From Oribacterium sp. (GTDB taxonomy: Bacteria > Bacillota_A > Clostridia > Lachnospirales > Lachnospiraceae), in contig JAGAXP010000094.1 in NCBI GenBank assembly GCA_017940955.1, positions 1 through 11,481 of the forward strand: a DNA stretch of 11,481 nucleotides, in the 5' to 3' direction. Within the stretch, counting starts at the first letter, position 1; each line of letters starts with the position of its first letter. The notes under the pieces are model-generated. The model searched no databases, was not told where the DNA came from, and saw only the letters and a program-made list of their open reading frames with translations. This document shows, in pieces, positions 7,011-11,481 of this stretch. The position numbers and the translations under genes are program-made.

Positions 7011-7335
7011 TCGTACCGTCTCCTTTCATGCCGCCGAGAGTGACTGTGATGAGCTCGATCAACTCAAGCATTTCATCTGTTACCTCTCCGGCCGTTTTAA
7101 TCCTTCTGAGCTCATCCAGTACAGCTGCAAGCTGATCTTTCAGAGCCTTGTACACCTTGGGATTTCCCTGTACCGTGATCTCTCGGCCCAGGCATCGTCT
7201 GTAGCAGTATTCCTGCTTGTTCAGCCCGGAAAGTGCCACTGCTGCATTGATTGCCTCGTTTTCTTCAGGAGATACCCTGAACCCCACCGTAATACTTCTA
7301 AAACGGTTGTGTCTGTCTACATTCTTAGCTGACAT
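7003..7335 (-). CDS. MobC-like relaxosome protein (ribbon-helix-helix)
   Basis: 110 residues from ATG 7335. Residues 12-55 (ITVGFRVSPEENEAINAAVA followed by LSGLNKQEYCYRRCLG) resemble the ribbon-helix-helix DNA-binding region of MobC-type mobilization proteins, which help the relaxase melt and nick oriT. Residues 60-105 are helical. ATG 7335 is preferred over ATG 7353 because it has the SD GAGGTG at a good distance. With this start the gene overlaps the integrase stop by 11 bp, which suggests translational coupling. Its stop overlaps the ATPase start by 8 bp. Assignment as MobC is by family resemblance and context; it could be another small RHH regulator. Confidence 0.78.
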   Translation of the reverse strand: MSAKNVDRHNRFRSITVGFRVSPEENEAINAAVALSGLNKQEYCYRRCLGREITVQGNPKVYKALKDQLAAVLDELRRIKTAGEVTDEMLELIELITVTLGGMKGDGTNE

Positions 7336-8407
7336 ATTCTTCACCTCTTTCATTCAGTTTTCTTGCCATCTCGTCCTGTTTGGAAGGGAAGAGATGGGCA
7401 TAATCCAAAGTGATACGCTCACTTTCGTGTCCTACACGATCTCCGATTGCTACCACGGAAAAGCCCATATCGATCAGGAGAGAAACATGGGAATGTCTCA
7501 GATCATGAATACGGATTCTCTTTACTCCGGCTTTCTCAGCCCCTCTGTCCATCTCATGGTGAAGATAGCTTTTGGTGATGGTGAAGATCCTGTCTTTTTT
7601 CTTGAGCCCGTAGAGCTGGCTGAAATAGTCTTTCATCTCCTCACAGAGAAAGTCCGGCATCTTGATCGTGCGGTTACTTTTCTTTGTTTTCGGAGAAGTA
7701 ATCACATCCTCTCCATGCATGCGCTGATAGGACTTGTTGATCCTTACCGTTTTCTTCTCAAAGTCAAAGTCCGCAGGAGTAAGCGCCAGCAGCTCACCTT
7801 CACGGATTCCGCACCAATACAGCATCTCAAATGCGTAATAGGAACGAGGCTTCTCCATCATCACTTCTGCAAACTTCTTGTATTCCTCCGTTGTCCAGAA
7901 CAGCATTTCCTTGTGCTCTTCGGAGCCCATGTTGCCAACCTGCGCTGCCGGATTTCGCTTCAGTTCATAGTAGCGGACAGCATGGTTGAAAATGGCACTC
8001 AGCTGATTGTGCAGCGTTTTCAGATACGTTGCTGAGTATGGTTTCCCTTTCTCATCTCTGTGCGCAAGCATCTCATTCTGCCAGGCGATGATATCCTTAT
8101 TGCTGATCTCGCAGAGTTTTCGCTTCCCGAAGTAAGGAAGAAGCTTGGTTCGGATAATGTGTTCCTTACTGTTCCATGTGTTTTCCTTGAGCCTCGGTCT
8201 CAGATCCTTCTCATAAAGCTCCACGAATGCCTCAAAGCTCATGTCCATATCCGCCGCACTCTTCAGCTGGAACATTCGCTCCCATTCCTGGGCTTCTCGC
8301 TTCGATGCAAAGCCTCTTTTGCATTTCTGTTTTCGTTCACCCGTCCAGTCCACATAGCGTGCCATGACATACCAGGTGCCCTTGTTTTCGTCCTTGAATA
8401 CCGGCAT
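7325..8407 (-). CDS. int: Tyrosine recombinase / integrase
   Basis: 360 residues with the full three-part layout. Residues 1-55 are an arm-type DNA-binding domain, 56-160 the SAM-like core-binding domain, and 170-345 the catalytic domain. The catalytic residues are visible: R202 in CGIREGELLAL, K240 in SPKTKKSNR, H301-x-x-R304 in HDLRHSH, H327 in VGHES, and nucleophile Y336 in LDYAHLF. It resembles the integrases of Tn916-type and related Firmicutes elements. It would catalyse integration and excision at the 12-bp guaA core. The ATG overlaps the xis stop by one base (TAATG) and has a strong SD, GGAGG. No lesion is seen, so the element is probably still able to move. Confidence 0.96.
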   Translation of the reverse strand: MPVFKDENKGTWYVMARYVDWTGERKQKCKRGFASKREAQEWERMFQLKSAADMDMSFEAFVELYEKDLRPRLKENTWNSKEHIIRTKLLPYFGKRKLCEISNKDIIAWQNEMLAHRDEKGKPYSATYLKTLHNQLSAIFNHAVRYYELKRNPAAQVGNMGSEEHKEMLFWTTEEYKKFAEVMMEKPRSYYAFEMLYWCGIREGELLALTPADFDFEKKTVRINKSYQRMHGEDVITSPKTKKSNRTIKMPDFLCEEMKDYFSQLYGLKKKDRIFTITKSYLHHEMDRGAEKAGVKRIRIHDLRHSHVSLLIDMGFSVVAIGDRVGHESERITLDYAHLFPSKQDEMARKLNERGEEYVS

Positions 8408-8595
8408 TATTTACCTCCCTTTCTGATTCCGTAGAATCGTTCAAAAAAATAGTCTCGGCTGATCCTGCCCGGTATGGTCAGGAAGCCTTTGGCCTCCAGC
8501 TCTGCATTTAATCGCCGGATGACCTTGTACGCGTAAGCCTTGGATATATCGAGTTCCTTCGCTACATCCTCAGCTCGGATAAAAGTGTTCTCCAT
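8407..8595 (-). CDS. xis: Excisionase-like small DNA-binding protein
   Basis: 62 residues with a helix-turn-helix at about 8-32 (AEDVAKELDISKAYAYKVIR), followed by a short beta-wing-like part with ISRDYFFERFYG. This is the usual form of excisionases/directionality factors encoded directly before integrases in Firmicutes elements. It is translationally coupled to int (TAATG) and is preceded by AAAGGA about 6 nt before its ATG. It would bend DNA at the element ends and favour excision. It is the first clear gene of the operon started at 8917-8945. Confidence 0.88.
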   Translation of the reverse strand: MENTFIRAEDVAKELDISKAYAYKVIRRLNAELEAKGFLTIPGRISRDYFFERFYGIRKGGK

Positions 8596-8764
8596 TGATA
8601 ATCCTTTCTGCTTCTTTCGAAGCTGTGTCTGTTAGTTTCGCACCACCCTTCCTAATGCAGTTCCTGCCCCGGAGTCTCACCGCAGCGTATGGTTTCCTTT
8701 GGTACGCTCGCTTCGTCGTCACAAGCTCCATATCACTCGCTTCCGTGTAAACACGAAAGCTCAT
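8570..8764 (-). CDS. Possible small basic protein or leader peptide upstream of xis
   Basis: A 64-codon minus-strand frame starts at ATG 8764, with a strong SD (AGGAGGAG, 8783-8776) 11 nt upstream. It overlaps the xis start by 26 bp in another frame. The product is basic (KRAYQRKPYAAVRLRGRN...) and matches no family I recognise. It could be a real small protein, a leader peptide whose translation controls xis, or chance in a structured leader. The SD favours translation; the overlap with hairpins argues for a regulatory role. Confidence 0.35.
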   Translation of the reverse strand: MSFRVYTEASDMELVTTKRAYQRKPYAAVRLRGRNCIRKGGAKLTDTASKEAERIINGEHFYPS

Positions 8765-8910
8765 TTATTTCGCTGCTCCTCCTCTTCCCACAAAATCTTT
8801 CGATTTTGCGGGAGCCCTGACGATTCTGGTCTCGGCGGTACTTCCCGGGGAAACATATCCCATTTGGTAGTGGCTATTCAATTGCCGCACTAAACGCATT
8901 TGTTTAGTGT
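8596..8910 (-). ncRNA. Structured 5' leader of the xis-int-mob operon
   Basis: From the predicted start near 8910 to xis there are about 315 nt of untranslated or leader sequence with several stable hairpins. One is an 11-bp stem (8812-8802 with 8797-8787) closed by a GAAA tetraloop. Another is a 9-bp stem GCTTTCGTG/CACGGAAGC with loop TTTA (8760-8739). A third is a smaller one, GCGTA/TACGC (8707-8685). The GNRA loop and the length are suggestive of a regulatory RNA controlling excision gene expression. No U-tract terminator was seen and I do not recognise a known riboswitch class. Confidence 0.45.
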
Positions 8911-8939
8911 TCTGCTATTATACTAAGCATATTTGTTTA
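8888..8939. promoter_or_regulatory. Operators at the xis promoter
   Basis: GCATATTTGTTTA (8927-8939) fills the spacer of the xis promoter. A related palindromic site, CACTAAAC/GTTTAGTG around GCATTT (8888-8909), sits at its predicted transcription start. The same 13-mer occurs inverted at 9000-9012 in the opposing promoter. These are likely binding sites of the XRE-family repressor encoded next door; binding is inferred. Confidence 0.65.
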
Positions 8940-8945
8940 TGTCAA
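8917..8945 (-). promoter_or_regulatory. Promoter of the xis-int-mob operon
   Basis: On the minus strand a consensus -35 TTGACA (8945-8940), a 17-bp spacer and a consensus -10 TATAAT (8922-8917). This is a perfect sigma-A promoter, so in the element's quiet state it must be held off, consistent with the operator inside its spacer. Confidence 0.8.
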
Positions 8946-8988
8946 TAGGCTTTGAAGAAAATAATTAAACTTTTTTGTTTTAGTTATC

Positions 8989-9018
8989 TTGACTATCCCT
9001 AAACAAATATGCTATAAT
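8989..9018 (+). promoter_or_regulatory. Promoter and operator of the repressor gene
   Basis: TTGACT (8989-8994), an 18-bp spacer and TATAAT (9013-9018). The spacer holds TAAACAAATATGC (9000-9012), the exact inverse of the 13-mer in the xis promoter. This suggests that the repressor controls its own transcription as well. Confidence 0.75.
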
Positions 9019-9051
9019 ACAGCCACTTACAAACACAGGAGTGATAACGCT

Positions 9052-9555
9052 ATGGCAATTGGTGAAAGAATTCGTTTTATCCGCAATCTGAAAGGCATGA
9101 CCCAAAAGTATCTTGGTCAGATCATCGGCTTTCCTGAGAAAACTGCCGATATTCGCATGGCTCAGTACGAATCCGGAACCCGTACCCCAAAAGCGGATGT
9201 TACAGAAGCGCTGGCTCAGGCACTGGATGTTTCTCCCTCTGCGCTGGCAGTTCCCGATATAGACACCAATATTGGCCTGATGCATACATTGTTTGCCCTG
9301 GAAGATCTGAGAGGTCTTAAAGTAGGGCAGATTGACGGAGAACTTTGCCTCCGACTCGACAAACACAAAGGTCTCGAATACATTTCCATGTTTGATATGC
9401 TTTCTGCCTGGTATGAACAGGAAGAGAAGTACCGTAATGGTGAGATCACCAAGGAAGAGTACGACCAGTGGAGATACAACTATCCGAAGTATGACACCTA
9501 TAGCCGCCGGGCAAAGGTTCCTTCTCAGGAGATTTCCGACCTGTTCACCAAGTAA
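9052..9555 (+). CDS. XRE-family repressor, regulator of the element
   Basis: 167 residues. Residues 4-63 form a Cro/CI-type helix-turn-helix (IRFIRNLKGMTQKYLGQIIG ... RMAQYESGTRTPKADVTEAL). The C-terminal 100 residues are charged and of unknown fold, with no visible LexA/S24 autocleavage motif. ATG 9052 is chosen because the SD AGGAG (9037-9041) lies 10 nt upstream and downstream of the promoter at 8989-9018; a longer open frame from 8989 would start inside the promoter. It is divergent from xis-int, and the shared operators suggest that it keeps excision and transfer off. With no ImmA-type protease gene alongside, how repression is lifted is not clear. Confidence 0.9.
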   Translation: MAIGERIRFIRNLKGMTQKYLGQIIGFPEKTADIRMAQYESGTRTPKADVTEALAQALDVSPSALAVPDIDTNIGLMHTLFALEDLRGLKVGQIDGELCLRLDKHKGLEYISMFDMLSAWYEQEEKYRNGEITKEEYDQWRYNYPKYDTYSRRAKVPSQEISDLFTK

Positions 9556-9573
9556 AACCCTATAGACGCAAAA

Positions 9574-9614
9574 AATCCCTTGCCGAGATTTCTCTCAGCA
9601 AGGGATTGCTTTTT
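9574..9614 (+). terminator. Rho-independent terminator of the repressor gene
   Basis: A perfect 10-bp stem, AATCCCTTGC/GCAAGGGATT (9574-9583 and 9598-9607), with a 14-nt loop, is followed two bases later by five T. It starts about 18 bp after the repressor stop codon. Confidence 0.85.
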
Positions 9615-9644
9615 AATATGGATACCTTTCGAACACCTCTTGGA

Positions 9645-9684
9645 ATCATTCTTTACTCCAAAACCACTTGGTACGAAGAATGAT
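9645..9684. repeat. Inverted repeat near the right end of the element
   Basis: ATCATTCTT (9645-9653) pairs perfectly with AAGAATGAT (9676-9684), and an inner CCAA/TTGG pair lies between them. There is no T-tract. It is close to the arm-type sites and may be a protein-binding site or a structure of the attachment region. Confidence 0.45.
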
Positions 9685-9699
9685 GCTCCTTCAGAGTTC

Positions 9700-9719
9700 T
9701 GTTATCAAATTGTTATCAG
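9700..9719. repeat. Candidate arm-type integrase sites, right end
   Basis: TGTTATCA at 9700-9707 and 9711-9718, 11 bp apart. The block matches 488-507 at 19 of 20 bases in the same orientation and lies about 59 bp inside the right core site. Together the two ends have the layout of arm sites in an attP that was split by integration. Confidence 0.65.
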
Positions 9720-9777
9720 AAGAGATTTTCAAATTCAGAAACCCCAGTGTTTTCAAGGCTTTCCGAGCTTTTCGCGA

Positions 9778-9789
9778 TTATTCCCATTC
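9778..9789. repeat. attR core within the guaA stop region
   Basis: TTATTCCCATTC, the reverse complement of the last four guaA codons (GAA TGG GAA TAA), repeated at 375-386. Integration at this point leaves the guaA reading frame and stop unchanged. Confidence 0.82.
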
Positions 9790-10761
9790 GATGGTGGCTA
9801 CCGGCTTGTCTGAGAGATCCCAAAGGACTCTGTTCACGCCGGGAACGGTTGCGATGATTCTGTCACGCATGGTCTTCAGCATTTCCCAGGGGAGCTCTAC
9901 TGCTTCAGCGGTCACGGCATCAACTGTGTTGATGGCGCGGATGACTACTGCCCAGCCCATGTAGCGCTTGCCGTCCTTGATCCCGGTTGACTGGAAATCA
10001 GGGATAGCGCAGAAATACTGCCAGGGTGCGGGATCCATTTTGCCGATCTCTTCTCTTACGATGGCGTCTGCTTCTCTAAGAGCTTCAAGTCTGTCACGCG
10101 TGATGGCGCCGACACATCTTACTCCGAGTCCGGGACCCGGGAAGGGCTGACGGAATACCATGTTGTCGGGAAGTCCGAGCTGCTTGCCTACAACTCTTAC
10201 CTCGTCCTTATACAGGAACTTGACGGGCTCTACCAGCTGGAAGTTCAGGTCTTCCGGAAGGCCGCCTACGTTGTGGTGTGCCTTGACTCCGTCGGACTCA
10301 AGGATGTCGGGATAGATGGTTCCCTGTCCCAGGAACTCAACTCCCTCGAGTTTCTTCGCTTCTTCTGCGAACACGTCGATGAACTCGGCACCGATTATCT
10401 TTCTCTTGGTCTCGGGCTCGCTTACTCCTGCAAGCTTGTCGAGGAATCTGTCTACTGCGTCTACGTAGATGAGCTCTGCGTCGAATTCCTTTCCGAATAC
10501 TTCGCAAACCTGCTCGGGCTCGCCTTTTCTTAAGAGTCCGTGGTTAACGTGAACACAGATCAGATTCTTACCGATGGCCTTGGAGATGAGGGCTGCGCAG
10601 ACTGATGAGTCAACTCCGCCTGAAAGGGCGAGAAGGACTTTACCATCGCCTACCTGTGCCTTTACAGCTTCGATCTGCTCATCGATGAAAGCCTGAGCGA
10701 GTTCCGGAGTCGTGATGCGGACCATTGATTCCGGTCTGGTGTTTTCTTTTGAGATTGCCAT
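9778..10761 (-). CDS. guaA: GMP synthase, ATP-pyrophosphatase subunit/domain only
   Basis: 327 residues. SGGVDSS at 47-53 is the ATP-pyrophosphatase P-loop; RQPFPGPGLGVRC and the C-terminal ending ATIEWE are diagnostic of the GuaA synthetase and dimerization domains. The enzyme aminates XMP to GMP using ATP. It is short: typical bacterial GuaA has about 190 further N-terminal residues forming the glutamine amidotransferase domain, which is absent here and not encoded in the 132 bp upstream. It resembles the separate B subunit of two-gene GMP synthases, so a separate glutaminase subunit elsewhere or use of free ammonia is implied. The ATG at 10761 has the SD AGAGG 8-9 nt upstream. Its 3' end is the element's insertion site. 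Confidence 0.93.
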   Translation of the reverse strand: MAISKENTRPESMVRITTPELAQAFIDEQIEAVKAQVGDGKVLLALSGGVDSSVCAALISKAIGKNLICVHVNHGLLRKGEPEQVCEVFGKEFDAELIYVDAVDRFLDKLAGVSEPETKRKIIGAEFIDVFAEEAKKLEGVEFLGQGTIYPDILESDGVKAHHNVGGLPEDLNFQLVEPVKFLYKDEVRVVGKQLGLPDNMVFRQPFPGPGLGVRCVGAITRDRLEALREADAIVREEIGKMDPAPWQYFCAIPDFQSTGIKDGKRYMGWAVVIRAINTVDAVTAEAVELPWEMLKTMRDRIIATVPGVNRVLWDLSDKPVATIEWE

Positions 10762-10801
10762 AAATTCTACCTCTTTCTTTCTACATATCTTTAGGCCTTT
10801 T

Positions 10802-10837
10802 CCGAGATCTCGGGATCCGCCGTGTTTAACGATTATA
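10802..10837 (-). promoter_or_regulatory. Possible guaA promoter and palindrome
   Basis: Minus-strand TATAAT (10837-10832) has only a weak -35. Downstream of it lies a perfect 12-bp palindrome, CCGAGATCTCGG (10802-10813), without a T-tract. It may separate guaA expression from guaB or be an mRNA hairpin. Confidence 0.3.
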
Positions 10838-10893
10838 GTGCAAAATATGCCACGCTGACGAATCGCCTAATAGCGATGTCTGCCCAAGTCACC

Positions 10894-11481
10894 CTACTTT
10901 ATCGCGTTCTCAGCAGCATTTCTTAAGATTACGTCGTGGGCTCCGCCCTCTACGATGGAGGTCGCGGATACCAGGGTGAGCTTGGCCTTGCCCTGGAGTT
11001 CTTTGATGGAAAGCGCTCCGCAGTTGCACATGGTGGACTTCACCTTGGTGAGGGAGATGGCCACGTTGTCGTGGAGCGGTCCTGCGTAAGGCACGTAGGA
11101 GTCTACGCCCTCTTCAAACTTCATTCTCGGGTCGCCGCCCAGGTCGTATCTCTGCCAGTTTCTGGCACGGTTGGAACCTTCGCCCCAGTACTCCTTGACG
11201 TAGTTTCCGTTTATGTTAAGCCTGTTTGTAGGGGACTCGTCGAATCTCGCAAAATATCTTCCCAGCATCAGGAAATCAGCTCCCATGGCGAGGGCCAGGG
11301 TCATGTGGTAATCGTATACGATACCGCCGTCTGAACAGATGGGTACGTAAACGCCTGTCTCCTTGAAGTATCTGTCTCTCTCCTGAGCTACGTCCATAAC
11401 GGCTGATGCCTGGCCGCGGCCGATACCCTTCTGCTCACGGGTGATGCAGATGGAGCCTCCGCCGATACCGATCTTGACGAA
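10894..11481 (-). CDS. guaB: IMP dehydrogenase, C-terminal part (partial at window edge)
   Basis: The minus-strand frame is open to the window end and gives 195 residues beginning [20 protein letters not shown]. It carries the catalytic cysteine loop (GGSICITR), then [20 protein letters not shown] and the LGRYFARF and flap-like segments. It converts IMP to XMP with NAD+, feeding the GMP synthase encoded 132 bp downstream. The 5' part, including any CBS domains, is outside the window. The stop is TAG at 10896-10894. Confidence 0.93.
   Translation of the reverse strand, partial: FVKIGIGGGSICITREQKGIGRGQASAVMDVAQERDRYFKETGVYVPICSDGGIVYDYHMTLALAMGADFLMLGRYFARFDESPTNRLNINGNYVKEYWGEGSNRARNWQRYDLGGDPRMKFEEGVDSYVPYAGPLHDNVAISLTKVKSTMCNCGALSIKELQGKAKLTLVSATSIVEGGAHDVILRNAAENAIK

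Larger units (their letters stand above)
375..9789. mobile_element. guaA-integrated mobilizable element (IME) with MATE efflux cargo
   Basis: The element is delimited by a perfect 12-bp direct repeat (375-386 and 9778-9789); the right copy is the end of guaA. It encodes a repressor, Xis, tyrosine integrase, MobC-like protein, RepA-like ATPase, small protein and MobV relaxase, followed by LysR/MATE cargo and a dead chromate-transporter gene. The integrase module lies about 1.2 kb from the guaA end, and matching arm-type repeats lie just inside both ends. No conjugation (type IV secretion, coupling protein) genes are seen, so it is mobilizable rather than self-transmissible. The 3' end of guaA is a known integration hot spot for genomic islands. 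The boundary call is inferred from the sequence and has not been compared with an empty site. Confidence 0.85.

Noticed and set aside
7217..8035. 272-codon plus-strand ORF
   Set aside because: It lies antisense to the mobC-like and integrase genes, whose frames carry clear family motifs; this is a shadow frame without an SD or recognisable domain.
8989..9051. N-terminal extension of the repressor from 8989
   Set aside because: It would start inside the -35 of the promoter and has no SD; ATG 9052 has AGGAG and begins at the usual XRE N-terminus.
9620..9777. A gene between the repressor terminator and guaA
   Set aside because: Open frames here run through the arm sites and into guaA antisense without an SD or domain; the stretch is better explained as the attachment region.
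1..11481. CRISPR array, tRNA or rRNA genes, insertion sequence
   Set aside because: No regularly spaced repeat-spacer pattern, no tRNA cloverleaf or rRNA signature, and no transposase were seen; the repeats found are att, operator and palindrome types.

Overview
The window is a Gram-positive chromosomal segment, most likely from the Clostridia and plausibly a gut Lachnospiraceae-type organism. This rests on the style of the mobile-element genes, the Shine-Dalgarno (SD) sites and the housekeeping genes. A 9.4-kb element sits between chromosomal nucleotide-biosynthesis genes. The ends carry the host genes, all on the minus strand: the C-terminal part of guaB (right edge), guaA, and the start of pyrG (left edge). 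Without the insert they would read guaB-guaA-pyrG, with only about 66 bp between the guaA stop codon and the pyrG start.

The insert is bounded by a perfect 12-bp direct repeat, TTATTCCCATTC, at 375-386 and 9778-9789. The right copy is exactly the last four codons of guaA (E-W-E-stop), so guaA stays intact. Both ends also carry an almost identical 20-bp block (488-507 and 9700-9719) made of two TGTTATCA direct repeats spaced 11 bp apart, as expected for arm-type integrase sites. I read 375-9789 as one integrative mobilizable element (IME) inserted at the 3' end of guaA.

Inside the element, from right to left: an XRE-family repressor (+) faces a minus-strand operon. The two divergent promoters share a repeated operator-like motif (GCATATTTGTTTA). 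The operon has a long leader of about 315 nt that folds into clear hairpins and holds a small ORF. It then runs xis, tyrosine integrase, a MobC-like ribbon-helix-helix protein, a RepA-like AAA ATPase, a small conserved-looking protein, a palindrome-rich candidate oriT, and a MobV relaxase. Most junctions overlap or are tight, so excision, mobilization and replication functions look co-expressed. No type IV secretion or coupling-protein gene is present, so transfer would need a helper element.

The left 3.5 kb is AT-richer cargo: a LysR-type regulator diverging from a two-gene operon (a small membrane protein and a MATE-family efflux pump), with overlapping back-to-back promoters, plus a decayed chromate-transporter gene downstream of the regulator.

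The least-explained items are the structured xis-int leader with its internal ORF, the palindrome cluster upstream of mobV, the apparently frameshifted C-terminus of the RepA-like ATPase within a nested 9-bp repeat array, and a GMP synthase that has no glutamine-amidotransferase domain.
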